Source: Magicicada septendecula (taxonomy: Eukaryota > Arthropoda > Insecta > Hemiptera > Cicadidae). Taken from it: a stretch of 64,000 nt of DNA. Position 1 is the stretch's first letter, and each line of letters starts with the position of its first letter. Of the stretch, positions 22,853-34,006 are shown one piece after another. Made by a program: the position numbers and the translations under genes. The stretch lies in the NCBI GenBank assembly GCA_034769895.1, contig CM068375.1:258385268-258449267 (forward strand). Direction: 5' to 3'. The notes beneath the pieces are model-generated. The model ran no database searches and had not been told where the DNA came from. It worked only from the letters and a program-made list of their open reading frames with translations.

Positions 22853-24040
22853 ATCTTCTGGGCAGCGATTGAAATAAAACACCCGTGTCACTGTTGACAC
22901 CACATTTATTTTTGACAAACAAAAATGTAGCACAGAAAATACAATATCGATCCACAACTGTATACACAGCCAATGTATTGATATACACACAGCAGTTGAG
23001 ACTGACATACCGTAACCAGTGGCATACGCAGAAATCAATCGGGGGGGGGGCTTGAACCCCCTTTAATAATTTTCTTTATTAAAAATGTATTATTCGTGAT
23101 TACTTAAAGTAATTTTTTTTATTATTACAGCAACATTACCGGTATTTAAGATATGAAGTTAGGAACATTATTAAAATTTTTGTTTAATTTATCGACTGAT
23201 ATCTGCAAAAAAGTGCTGAATTTAACTTAAGTATTAAATAATATTTTTATGAAAAAGGTTTATGTACTTATTTAAGTTTCATAAAAATATTATTTAATAC
23301 TTAAGTAAAAATTCTTACAGTTCACTGGTAGTACTGGCCGATGGCCTGTGTGGCGTGCGTATGACCGCGCCGCCGCGCCGTCGAATGAGAGTGAGAGAGA
23401 GAGAGAGAGAGAGAGTGAAAGAGAGAAAACAGCTAACTTACTGCATGTTACAGTCAGCATAATACACCGCTCAATGAACCAATGAACTATAAATTATAAC
23501 TGTAGTAATAATTGTTATTATAAACTACTTATTTTGTTAGTATTTATATGCCCGTCCAAATCGGCCGAAATATGCAATTTTGTAATTTTAAACGAGAGCC
23601 AAAGTAAATTAAGGAAGTGCATTTACATTTTTGCGGTTGGGGGTGGCTTGAGCCCCCTGAGCCCCCCCCCCCTGCGTACACCGTTGACTGTAACTTATAT
23701 AGACAAAAAGATTACACACAAATATTATACTGATCCACATATGTGGTATCAATCACATGCACAAATTCTGTAGATGACTGCATCTACTATTGTTATAATA
23801 TATACATAGTTGGTGAATGACATCGTTCACCAACATGTGTCACTTACTAGTATAGCTGAGAAAATTCTAGGCGCTATAACTAGAATATAGTAGAACAAAC
23901 TACAATAATGTTTATCAAGATACACAAGTTATATATAAATACTTGTGAGTGAGTAACATAACCTACTCATTAACCTATATGTATTCTAATAACAAATGTT
24001 TTAATAATACCTGTCACAATATTACTCAATATTCATAATA
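22853..24040 (-). repeat. Dispersed LTR-like repeat, copy 2 (interrupted)
   Basis: Diverged second copy of 21965-22470 (GGCAGCGATTGAAATAAAAC... TTCACCAACATGTG), split by the hAT element at 23017-23686. Ends are approximate. A short relic of the same family (ACTCTCGGTACATAGAGTG) is at about 30470. Confidence 0.45.
23017..23686. mobile_element. Non-autonomous hAT-like element
   Basis: 670 bp with imperfect terminal inverted repeats (CAGTGGCATACGCAG; right end CTGCGTACACCGTTG) and subterminal G/C runs (ten Gs at 23041, Cs at 23663). Flanked by an 8-bp duplication with one mismatch (ACCGTAAC 23009-23016; ACTGTAAC 23687-23694), the hAT target size. It has no transposase. Internally a (GA)n tract lies near 23390 and an inverted pair near 23190-23310. 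Confidence 0.75.
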
Positions 24041-24450
24041 TTACTTTGACTGTCAGCTGTGGGTTCTCTAGAATACAACAATTAGCATGACATCATTTTA
24101 ACTTTTCAAAGTTTCTTTCGGTTTATCACAAATATAATGGAAATATAATTTCGTTTGCAATTTATACTTACTTATAAATCAAACAAATTTCACAGATGAA
24201 AGCAGCATCAGCAGAGATGATAGAAGAAAAATTATAAACTAATCTGTGTGCATGCATGCATGCGTGTAATGGAAAATGTACATATATCTGCAATGGAAAT
24301 GTTTTGCCTGTTCTAGAAAATATTTTATCCCTCCTGATAGCTGACTCTGTCTACAGGCCTGGATCAAGGTCATCTGAATTTATTGGCTTGCTGGATTATG
24401 CTTCCTCTGTACTTCTGTACGTTACATTACAATCAGAAGGCTGTATTATG

Positions 24451-24856
24451 TTCCTGGATTTTGTTGTCCATGATCTGAAAAATTTAATTATAATTAATTT
24501 ACTACCGACTTGGAACACAAAGTTTTTATAGGTAAAAACGTAAAAGTTTTATCTTATAGCCTGAACCGGTTTTGCTTTTAAAAAGCTTCTTCAGAGGCTG
24601 CTGTTGGGAGCACTGTTCGTCTTGTTGTTGGCGACGGTATCGATTTTTGAAAGATTGATGTTGTGTGTGTGAGGTGTGTTATGTTCAAAGAATGTGTGTG
24701 ATTTGAATTGTGTCTGTTCATTTAGGATGTCGTTTTTATGTGTTTTCGTGTGTTTGTATATTTCCAATTGTTCTAGAGTGTCTAGTTTTTGGAATATAAT
24801 ACAATAGTGAAAAATTTATTTAATGGTTCGAGTCAGTAGTGATATATTTATTATTA
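24451..24856 (-). mobile_element. Penelope-like (family A) insertion
   Basis: Flanked by GCTGTATTATG (24440-24450) and GCTATATTATG (24857-24867), an 11-bp duplication with one change. Starts with the ~41-nt tail GGATTTTGTTGTCCATGA, then the 3' arm in minus orientation up to the CUAGAGUGUC region near 24785, then ends with TTCGAGTCAGTAGTGATATA. Confidence 0.8.
24556..24602 (-). ncRNA. Hammerhead relic (family A), G12 lost
   Basis: Minus strand: AGCAGCCU, CUGAAGA, stem II GCUUU/AAAGC, then AAAACCGGUUC and AGGCUAU. The G of GAAA is missing (AGC-AAAA), so the catalytic core is broken. Stem I and the AACCGGUU palindrome remain. Confidence 0.65.
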
Positions 24857-25026
24857 GCTATATTATGATTTCCAGGGCTTTGAAAACTAAGTGGAATGTA
24901 ATCAATTCATTTTACATCATCCACATGTCAGTTATTTTTAAATTATAAATTTCATAACTTTTGTCTAAACTGTATACCTGTGAAAAGTCGATTTTTAATG
25001 TTAATAAAAATCTTCTGCTTTTACAG

Positions 25027-25157
25027 AAAGAGTACACGCATGAAAATAAGATTCTTTTCTGGGTTCTGGTTTTGATTTTGATACTGATAGCTCTTGCAAT
25101 TCTCACACTGCTTTTCTGCTGTTTGTGTCCATGTTGTCCTCTGTATGCTATTGGCAG
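25027..25157 (+). CDS. Cadherin exon 7 of window: transmembrane helix
   Basis: Acceptor TTTTACAG; donor CAG|GTAAAT. Reads KEYTHENK, then about 24 hydrophobic residues (ILFWVLVLILILIALAILTL), then LFCCLCPCCPLYAIGR. Single-pass TM helix with the N-terminus outside, since the EC repeats precede it. The Cys cluster at the cytoplasmic face is a likely palmitoylation site (inference). 131 nt, phase 2. Confidence 0.93.
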
Positions 25158-25362
25158 GTAAATACAGTTTTAAAAACTATAAACAAACTTATAGCACATA
25201 GTTCTGGCCTAGTTTCTGTTCTTTAAATCTAATAACATTATCTATAATATATAAAATGACCCAAATTCATTTAGTTCAAATTAAATACTAATAATAAATA
25301 GTTAATTATTCATTTGGACCTTACTAAAGTAAATTAATTAAATTAAATGGTGCATTATTTGT

Positions 25363-25514
25363 GGATTTTGTTGTGCATGATGTGTCCGTTGATTAACTAA
25401 TTATAAATTTTTACCTAGTAGCCTGAACTAGTTTTTGCTTATTACAAGCTTCATCAGAGGCTCGTCAGAGCTTCACCAGAGGATCCGAGTCAGTAGTGAT
25501 ATATTTATAATTAT
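25363..25514 (-). mobile_element. Penelope-like (family A) insertion, short
   Basis: 152 bp between 10-bp duplications CATTATTTGT (25353-25362, 25515-25524). Tail GGATTTTGTTGTGCATGATG, hammerhead relic, then GATCCGAGTCAGTAGTGATA. Lies in the 564-bp intron between the TM exon and the next exon. Confidence 0.8.
25418..25464 (-). ncRNA. Hammerhead relic (family A), G12 changed
   Basis: Minus strand: AGCCU, CUGAUGA, stem II GCUU/AAGC, then CAAAAACUAGUUC and AGGCU. GAAA reads CAAA and the palindrome AACCGGUU reads AACUAGUU, which is still a palindrome. Stem I (AGCCU/AGGCU) is kept. Confidence 0.6.
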
Positions 25515-25721
25515 CATTATTTGTATCTGAGCAGTTAAGAGGTTAGTCTACAAATTGGTGATACAAAACAATTTATATTAATTGTATTGATATACAAATG
25601 AAAATATATTTATAATAAATCAGCTTATCTATAATATATCAGCTTCTTTCTGAGTCACTTATCTGTATAATTTATAGAGGTATATGATAACACTAGTTTG
25701 TATAAATATTTCAATGCTTAG

Positions 25722-25807
25722 GAAAAGGAGCAGAATCCATACAGCTGAGAACATACGGTTTGTAGTGCATAACGAGGAACCTGGTCATGAAAACAAAGGA
25801 GTACAAG
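25722..25807 (+). CDS. Cadherin exon 8 of window: juxtamembrane cytoplasmic segment
   Basis: Acceptor TCAATGCTTAG; donor CAAG|GTAAAT. Reads RKRSRIHTAENIRFVVHNEE then PGHENKGVQ. The basic RKRSR follows the membrane as expected for a stop-transfer sequence. 86 nt, phase 1. Confidence 0.88.
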
Positions 25808-25942
25808 GTAAATACACCACTAATCTAAGATTTAGCTGATACAAAGCTTTTTTAATTATGCATATCTCATAGACAAATTTCAAACTGGGAGAATCCCAAT
25901 GCCAAGGATTTTATAGGAAATTAACAGTGCTTGTGAAGCAAC

Positions 25943-26342
25943 ATGATTTACAAAGCTCTAAGAGTTTATAACTATTCTTGTCCTATAGCAATATGCTCTA
26001 TGAAATTGCCTATACATTTTATAAAATTACATTTATCAAAACACACACACAAAGCACAAAACAAATTCGATCTACCTGGTGTTTACAAACTAAATTGCTC
26101 AGATTGCAACAAATTCTACAAAGGCCAGACAGGACGTAGCTTCAAACAAAGATACATTGAACACACAAAGGCACTACACTCCACTACATGAATCCACCTT
26201 TGCAAACCACTTCATTGAAACAAACCACACATACAAAAACATCGACAATAACGTGGACATTCTACACGTACACACAAAAGGCCGAAAACAAGACACTCTA
26301 GAACAATTGGAAATATACAAACACATAAAAACGATACCCTAA
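25943..26342 (+). pseudogene. Penelope-like GIY-YIG endonuclease fragment
   Basis: The frame at 25943-26191 contains PGVYKLNCSDCNKFYKGQTG followed by RSFKQRYIEH. This matches the GIY-YIG nuclease of Penelope-like elements: 'G.Y.l.C..C...Y.GQT.R....R..EH', with the Cys pair typical of the group. A frameshift near 26185 moves the reading into the frame at 26157-26342 (NHFIETNHTYKNIDNN, then LEQLEIYKH), the usual C-terminus. The nuclease nicks target DNA for retrotransposition. The upstream RT is absent, so the copy is dead. Confidence 0.88.
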
Positions 26343-26464
26343 ATGAACAGACACAATTCAAATCACACACATTATTTGAACATATCACACCCCACACACA
26401 CAATATCGATCTTTCAAAAGTTGATACCATCACCAACAACAAGACGGACAGTGCTCCCAGTGGC

Positions 26465-26507
26465 AGCCTCTGAAGAAGCTTTTTAAAAGTGAAAACCGGT
26501 TCAGGCT
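26465..26507 (+). ncRNA. Hammerhead ribozyme motif (family A), intact
   Basis: Stem I AGCCU/AGGCU, CUGAAGA, stem II GCUUU/AAAGU (G-U closed), GAA, perfect palindrome AACCGGUU as stem III, then C at the cleavage position. All invariant core residues are present. It lies 3' of the GIY-YIG fragment on the same strand, which fixes the ribozyme to a Penelope-like element. Confidence 0.88.
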
Positions 26508-27095
26508 ATAAGGTAAAACTTTAACCTTTTTACCCATAAAAAACTTTGTGTTCCGAGTCGGTAGTGAAATAATTATATTTAGTTATAAAATTACCTCTCT
26601 CATTTGAACATTTCATTTTAAATCTTCTGAAGTGAAGTCATATAAAGTTATTGTATAAAAATTCCAAAATTGATGTTTGAATCCATGAAAAGTATAAATT
26701 TTCATTTGGCAAGCCTATTTGACGTCTGAGGTTCACAGTATATAACATAATGTCACTAAGTATGAATACCACAAAAAGTGTGTGCATAAATTAAGTTTCT
26801 ATTAGTCAATATAATAGAAATAATGATAATATAATAGTGATAGTAAAAATTTAACAGAGGCTGCATGGTGAATCCAGGTACACCTAATCCATTCAGTAAC
26901 TCTGTCTACTATATTAAAACAAAAGGAACAATTTCAAAATTTTAAAAATGAAAAGTAAACATAAACAAATTAACAGGAAAATAAAACAATTATAAAATAA
27001 TAACAGTTAGCCTAATTTTTCCATTTTCTTGAAATAAATATTTTAAAGCATTAGTTTACTACATAGATTACAATATGTCATACAATACTAAAAGT

Positions 27096-28101
27096 CATAG
27101 GCGTAACTTGGCAGGGGCAAGGGGGCACTTCCCCCCCTCCAATGTTCTGAGCATTAAAAAATTTTGTTTCCAGTTGTTTATAAATAAAAACTAACAAATA
27201 ATCAAACAGGAGACAGTTTCTATGCTTGCGAGCACAGTAAGCACTATTTATCAACGTCTGTACTGTTATCAGACTAGTTGCCATACATTTATTATTCTTA
27301 TTTCTTTCGAAAAAAAACTTGTAAGGGGAATGTTTGACAGATTTGAGTGATATACGTCAAAATAATATTTCTGTTCGAAAAAAAAACAAATTCTAGAGAC
27401 CTAATTAACTGGAATACAATGTGTGCCTTTTACACAAATAAAGACTTGTTTTGGAACACCGCAAGACCGTTGATGGCTTTGTTGACGAATTTTAAAAGAC
27501 GGTCATTTGGAACTGTTATTTGTTAATTATTACTGATACAAGTGCGGTCGGTTACTTGGTCATGTACGTAGTTTGTTAAAGTACACATCGCTTGTCTCTT
27601 TCTTAATTCGTTATTGTTGTGATTGTTTTGGTTTTTGGTGTTGTTAAGTGCTGGGAAATGGGAGATAAGAAATGCAAAGGAGTAACATGGCTTAATTTCT
27701 TTGAAAATTGCCTGATTAGCAATTTGAATATTTCTTTGTGTTGTGACTGATTCGGCTTAATGCTACTACTGCCGAGCATTTTGTGACCGTGTACCTAAGG
27801 GAGAGGATGCGTTCACAAAAACTGGGTATAAGAATTGGAAGAACTGAAATTGTTTGTTTATAGGCCTACAGTATATTTGTTCTAGGTAAACTGGAAGTAC
27901 AACTTGTGAAGAAAAGTTTGTTGATCATTAAAAATTGAAATTGTCCCTCGTTTACTAACTAAGAATTATTACTAAACTTTCTAATTTTGTACATAATATA
28001 TTTTATTAATTTTATTATATAGATGGTCTCACTACACCCTTGAATTTATGAAGCTTTACCCTGACCCCCCCCCCAAAGTTAGGCCCCAAGTTATGCCCAT
28101 G
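27096..28101 (+). mobile_element. hAT-like element with transposase zinc-finger relic
   Basis: 1006 bp. TIRs CATAGGCGTAACTTGG and, at the right, CCAAGTTATGCCCATG (one mismatch plus end variation). 8-bp duplication CTAAAAGT / GTAAAAGT (27088-27095, 28102-28109). Subterminal C runs. At 27761-27844 the plus frame reads CYYCRAFCDRVPKGEDAFTK then TGYKNWKN and stop: the TTF-type zinc finger start of a hAT transposase. The rest of the transposase is deleted. Confidence 0.75.
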
Positions 28102-28308
28102 GTAAAAGTAGTCACTTTTTATGTCAGATTGTATGTAATTTTATACAACAGAGGTAATTATAAAATGATCTTCAGAGTCATACAAGTATTTATGAATTTC
28201 ATATGGTATAATTTAAAACTGCAAGAGCCATGGCTTTGTGAATGTGTGTGTTTACATACTGATTTCATTGAACAGCCAAATTATTCTTAACATGAAACAT
28301 TTCTGCAG

Positions 28309-28616
28309 CTGAGTGGATTGGATCTGGCCATAAAGAAGCTTGGAGTGCTGACAGCTACACACGTCATCGCTGGCATTTCAACAGGCGAAACATACGTCGT
28401 AATGAAACACAAAGGGTCATTTTGGTAGCAGCTTCAGCAGCAACACAAACTCGTGCTGAATCAGACTTAATAAGGCCACAGCCTCAAATACATCATCATC
28501 ATCATCATCAAACACGTCCATCACCTGTCAGTGTTATTTACACCAACGATGTAGCCCAACGTCAGCATCAAACTGATCGCATCATTATGGAAGATATAGA
28601 TGGCACTGAATACCGG
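28309..28616 (+). CDS. Cadherin exon 9 of window: cytoplasmic tail
   Basis: Acceptor TTTCTGCAG; donor taken as CGG|GTTGGT because only this donor gives phase 0 to match the last exon. Reads AEWIGSGHKEAWSADSYTRH, an Arg-rich stretch (RRNIRRNETQR), AASAATQTRAESD with a TQT motif at 28443-28451, a six-His run, and TRPSPVSVIY. Ends MEDIDGTEYR. The GTTGGT donor is weak. If it were skipped, the frame would stop 17 codons later, giving a short tail. Confidence 0.85.
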
Positions 28617-28854
28617 GTTGGTATCACTTCATATAATTTAAGTTTTTCTTTGTTTCATTTGCATTATTGAAAATTTAATTTTTAATACTTAATGCTATAA
28701 ATATAACATTAAATAAAATATAATATAACGTTGAATAAAATGTGACACCAATGTTTAATAATTAATTATTACATTAATTTTATTTAATATTTACTGTTAC
28801 ACAGTATTTTCAGTATTTTCTCAAGTAATGTGTGCAGAAACGTTTTTTATGAAA

Positions 28855-28856
<2 letters not shown>

Positions 28857-28897
<41 letters not shown>
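28857..28897. repeat. (TA)n microsatellite
   Basis: About 20 AT units in the last intron. Confidence 0.9.
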
Positions 28898-28902
<5 letters not shown>

Positions 28903-29010
28903 CATTTTTATCTTTTCAGAGATGAAGTATGCACTATTGTCATTATCAATAATCAAACTAGTGACTTACAAGTTATAACAAAGGTCTCTCCCATATCTAC
29001 AAATTATAAT

Positions 29011-29216
29011 CTTTGGATTTTGTTGTCCATGACATGTCCATTACTTAACTAAATATAAATTATTTCACTACCTACTCGGAACACAAAGTTTTTTATGGGT
29101 AAACACGTAAAAGTTTTACCTTATAACCTTAACCGGTTTTCGCTTTTAAAAAGTTGCTTCAGAGGCTACCCATAAACACTTGTTTACACGAGTCGGTAGT
29201 GAAATAATTTATATTT
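29011..29216 (-). mobile_element. Penelope-like (family A) insertion
   Basis: Between TACAAATTATAAT (28998-29010) and TACAAATTAAAAT (29217-29229), a 13-bp duplication with one change. Tail GGATTTTGTTGTCCATGACA, hammerhead relic, then ACGAGTCGGTAGTGAAATA. Confidence 0.78.
29123..29168 (-). ncRNA. Hammerhead relic (family A)
   Basis: Minus strand: AGCCU, CUGAAGC (A9 changed, or one base inserted), CUUUU/AAAAG, GAAA, palindrome AACCGGUU, then AAGGUU. Stem I is weakened and CUGANGA is broken, so probably inactive. Confidence 0.6.
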
Positions 29217-29229
29217 ACAAATTAAAATT

Positions 29230-32200
29230 ATTGTATAATATTTATATCGTAATAATCTAACATATTAGGAATAATTATTGCTTTTAACCACAAATGATTA
29301 GGTTTGGAATGGATAGCCATTATTAATTTTTGATTCTAAACACTAATCAAGAACCACTTAAAACCTGCTAGGTAGGCAGTTTAAAATTAAAATACTTCTG
29401 TAACATCATTATTTTGTATTGTAACACTGAATTCAGCTAACTTACTTGGTATTTATTTGGAGCTAAATTTCCAAGCCATAGATATGCATTATATAGTGTT
29501 CTCTTTATAGAGAATTTGTATAGAATTCTTGATGTAGATTTGAAATTCAATACACAGATATAATCAGTGGTGGCTGGTGATGGGTCATAAGGTTGTATAA
29601 CCCCCCAAAAAAATGGTTTCTTAAGAATATGTATTATTCATAAAATACACAATGTTTAAAACTTTTCAAACTACTGTATTCTGAGAAAAAATTGTAGGCC
29701 TACATTTTGCAAAACATATTTTCGCAGTAAATTATAACAAACCCAGTTATTCACCGTAAGCTATACACTGCTGAGCAAACCGGCATCCGTGATGTCACTT
29801 TCTGGGCTTTTACATTGACAAATCAGTATGTGCTTTCAGCTGTCATGTCATAGAACAAGTAACATTCAACAAAAATCTTTACTTGATTTGCAGTAGTTCT
29901 GCTGCATTCTGATAGGTGAGCTGTATGTAATTGTTCATCAATGACATGTGCAAAATAATGTTTAAATTCCTGTCATCTGTCCTTGTTTATCCTATTGCAC
30001 ATCTTATTGCATATCCTTGAAAAGTGAAATTACAGTATTTCAGTTTCATGCCTTCTCTTAAGTATGCAATGTAGGGCTTTTTGAACAGGATTTTATCAAA
30101 ACAGAACAATTACTACTTTAAGGGCTAGACTTATACTCAGACTGAAGTTAGTGTGCCTAAGAATAGCAGAAGCCATACAAGACCAAAATGTACATTACAG
30201 CAAGTGAATGCAGAAATTGTAAATTAGGAAAAATTAATTTATAACTTAAGAAATAATAGTGTGTATATCTTTAAAAACACACACACACACACTCAATGGA
30301 AATCAATAATCACTACTGTTAAATAAGCATGTTTCTTAATTTCTAACATACTAACATATATAGACAAGAAATGAGTTATACAATTAGGTTATAAATAACA
30401 ACATATTATAAACATACTCAAAATGTTTTGATTGTTGCTCAATTGTTGGTACTTTGTCTTATGACTTCTCACTACTCTCGGTACATAGAGTGTAACTCAT
30501 AACTTACTTTCAACAACTGTTTTGAATTTTTGTAGATTAAAAGAATAAAGAAACTAATCTTGTGAGCTTTATGCATTTTATGTTCAACATCTGTAGTATT
30601 TCTGAGCATCATTATTGATTAGGTAGCATGGTAGTAAAACTTAAAAACTAAAACAACATTTCTACTCTTATTGGAATTAAAAGTACAATCATTAATACCA
30701 AATATTTAAAACATGGTTAACATGTTTAATTAAATTAAACATAAAAACACGGATCTTTTATGTTTAGTAGCAGCATGACGGTGAGCAATTACTTGAAGTA
30801 GCAATTGTTAGTGATAGAGCATTCCACACAAACTCTTACATAATGTACCCATTCATTTTTTTTTATATTTACATTTATTTACTATTTCTTTTGCATTATT
30901 TTTTATATTCTCATTTTATTTATAATTTCCTTTTAATTTCCTACATTACTAACAAATAAAAATTAATCATAATCTGTTGCATACACAATTGTGTTCTCTG
31001 TAATAAAATAGATGACTAGTCAAGAATTGTTTAGGAATGTATCCTGTCAAACTGTTTTGGTTCCCAGTCCTTTCTGAAACAAACCAAACAGTCTTTACTG
31101 GTTTCATTTCATGGCCTCTTGCACATATTTTTGGTTTATGTAAAAATAGTTTCTCCTACAGAAATTGTACTGAACTTATGCCAACTGTAACAAATTCATG
31201 AAAACTATACTGATAAGATGGTGTACTAACTACACTGGTGATTGCAGCATACAGAGCATTGTTATCATGCTGCCACTAAATGGAAAGGATCCAAAAACAC
31301 CTATATTCCAATAATTGTAATATATTGTACAGAATGTTCACACTCCTCTAATGTGCACTATACTGCATACCAAACACTCCTGTAAATATATGAATTAATT
31401 CATATGGTCAACTTTTTGCTTATAGACTTGTGTAGCTGGAACTTTTTAACTACACTTTTTTTCAGTTGACAGTCACTGAGGATGTCACAACCTAGATAAA
31501 TTAAATGTTTGGTATTAACAATCAATCAATAAAACATGGTTGTCAACCATAAACTTGTTGTTATTATATGTCCCATTTTCCAAATTTGTAGTAACTTCCC
31601 AGTTATAGATATACTCTAATATCTAAACAATTCTTCGTTGATGCATTAAAACATTAATTGTCAACAAAGAATTAAGTGTTAAACATGAAACATTAAGTGT
31701 CCCATTGTCTTGATGCTTAATGCATTAAGGTATTGATACACACATTAGGTTAAATTTGTTGTGATCGTGAATTTAATAAACAATGCAGTGTCAATGATGT
31801 GTGGCCAAAAGTAGCTTGTCTGTCATTATGTTACTATTTTATAGGTGTTGGGATCGGCCACATTACATTTGACCAATGGAGTCATAATGCAGGCAGGACC
31901 ATACTTATATTATGCAAAATGTGTGTCTTGCACAACAGTTTAAGTCTGAAAGATTATGTTTTCAATCTTTTCATTTCTATCAAATGAAATGCTGTGCTTC
32001 AGTATGCTTCAAGCTACAACTTACAGTTGGCTTCTGTGCAAAAAATTTAACCATAATTTAGTTAAACTCATGTACTATTAAAATTGTAAATGGTTATTGT
32101 ATCTACACAGGGAGATTTTTTTTATTTAGAAAGAATAAACTGTGACACAATCACAGTTTCAAGATAAAAATAAGGAACAAGAGTAAAGTATTCAAAGCAT

Positions 32201-32942
32201 CTGTTTTTTATAATTAAAAAATACACTTAACACTTTAGCTGGTAATTTTATAATTTGAGAAGTGGTGAGTGTCCTTTGAGTCTGACTATATCAATCCATA
32301 AAATGTAAATCTAATGGTATCCAGTTGTCTAAACACTGGATTTTATTTATACAGCAACCTGTTCCTTGGTTTGTGTATATGAATTGAAAACCATGTAAAA
32401 ATTAATAGATTTAATGCTAAACATGAGGTAGTAGCATTGCTATTATTTTTATAATAAGGTACTTCACAAAAAGTAAGTTTATGATTAAAATAATGATGAA
32501 TATTACTGAATTAGAACATACTGGTGAAAAGAGAATTGCAATATGTCATGAGCAAACCAAAACTATGTTTAAGCTAATATATTATATGTTCCTTTAAAAA
32601 AAAAATGAAAATGACAATAATTATTACTTAAATTGAGTATAACATTTGTGAATACTGCCACAACAAGTGGTAATAAGCTAGAGTGAAATGAAGCATTGTA
32701 CATTTTGGATATGATATCACAACGTATAAAGATATGAAGATGCTAAAAGAAACTATACTACCAAGATAACAATGTCCAAGTTACAAAAAAATAGGTTGCA
32801 AAAATTAACTTTCATAGTTTCAATTGAAACTTCAGTTTTATCAATTATTTTCTTAACTAAAATCCATCCGCTTTATTATTTAGTCATCGTGATAACTATA
32901 TTTTTGATTCAAACACAAAATACTAAATACTAAAAATGTTTA
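29230..32942. other. Intron, mostly unassigned
   Basis: AT-rich. CAGTGGTGGCTGGTGATG at 29575 resembles a hAT terminus (compare 63213), but no partner end was found. A (CA) run lies near 30280, a relic of the LTR-like repeat near 30470, and a sequence like a fully decayed hammerhead near 31475. No exon was recognised. Confidence 0.5.
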
Positions 32943-33838
32943 AGGTTTGATCAGAAAGTTTGTACAATTTCTGTTTATTTAGAAAAGTATGCTTCATTCA
33001 TCTACACTTATATTGCCCCCTTCAAAGCAGTCTCAGTCAGATATAAAATGATTCGCTATTTTTTTTAGTTCACAAAACATTTCTCTAATACACTTTTTCT
33101 CTACTCTTGAGCTTGACCAGCAATTTTTGTTTTACACTGTCAACAGTTGCAACATTGCCCTTTCACAGTACTTTTCACATTGTATTGTACAGAACAGATT
33201 ATACTGGAACATATCTGGGAATACAGTGGTTCCAGTGTAATTACTTTTTTCCCTAAAATTCTTGAACTACAATGATGTGCGTCCTGGTGCATATCAGAAT
33301 GCAATTTCCATAAATTATTCTTTTGTAAGTCTAGCCATTTTCTATAAATATCTTCACACAATTAGTATAAATGCCTGAATAGTACTCCTTATTTCCCTTT
33401 CCATCTAGTGTCGAAAGTTAATGGAACACAAAACCACAATCTTCATCCAGCGATCATGCTTTTCAAGTCATTCACAACAGTCTTTGAAATTTGTATACTA
33501 TTTGTAAACTGTTTGTTCATATGTACCAGGGTTTCAACAAGACTTCTGCTATATTTTCACTGTAATAGAGCGGTTTTTGTCATTGTTAACACAAATTTAA
33601 TCAATGTTCTCCAATCTTGCATTGTAGAATGTCGCAAAAAAATCACCAAATACATAAAAACACAATTTACTCAGATAGCTGTCAGGTCTAAATTATGCAT
33701 TTTAGGCCAACAGAGCTAAATACAATTTTAGCTGTTCTCAGTAAAATGAGTACCAATATCAGTTTTTTTTTTTTTTTTTTATTGGATACTTGTGAAAGTG
33801 AAATTCACAGATTGTGCAAACTTTTTGATCAAACCTTG
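32943..33838 (-). mobile_element. Mariner-like relic
   Basis: Terminal inverted repeats AGGTTTGATCAGAAAGTTTG and, at the right, CTTTTTGATCAAACCTTG, with TA at 32941-32942 and 33839-33840. Minus-strand translation gives KVITLEPLYSQI and YNVKSTVKG, a decayed form of the 'V..L.HPPYSPDLAP.D...FP.lK..LKG' end of mariner transposases. No intact frame. Confidence 0.65.
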
Positions 33839-33870
33839 TACATTGCTGCAAAAACAGAGCAAATCAAATT

Positions 33871-34006
33871 CTTAGATTTTGTTGTCCATGACATTTCGAA
33901 GTGTACACGTTTTCCTCTGGTGGAACACTGATGTTTTAGATATACATTTTTTTTTAATTTACCTTTTCCTTACCAAGCTTTTGCTCACTGGGAGCTTCAA
34001 CAGAGG
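33871..34006 (-). mobile_element. Penelope-like (family A) relic
   Basis: Starts with the tail TAGATTTTGTTGTCCATGAC and ends with a strongly decayed copy of the GAGCTTCAACAGAGG hammerhead region. ATCAAAT occurs on both sides (a possible 7-bp remnant of the duplication). Confidence 0.55.

Larger units (their letters stand above)
25930..26585 (+). mobile_element. Penelope-like element 3' fragment with GIY-YIG
   Basis: 5'-truncated family A element. It carries a GIY-YIG endonuclease block, then a frameshifted C-terminus (LEQLEIYKHIKTIP), an intact hammerhead, and the family's 3' end (GTTCCGAGTCGGTAGTGA). The reverse transcriptase region is missing. Confidence 0.85.

Noticed and set aside
29575-29620. 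CAGTGGTGGCTGG start of a hAT element
   Set aside because: Similar to the 63213 terminus, but no right end or target duplication was found.
31465-31530. Hammerhead-like CACUGAGGAUGUCAC... sequence
   Set aside because: CUGAGGA is present but no GAAA follows; the region reads AAAUUAAAUGUUUGG. At best a fully decayed relic.
33408-33719. 103-codon plus-strand frame
   Set aside because: Lies antisense inside a TIR-bounded mariner relic and has no motif of its own.
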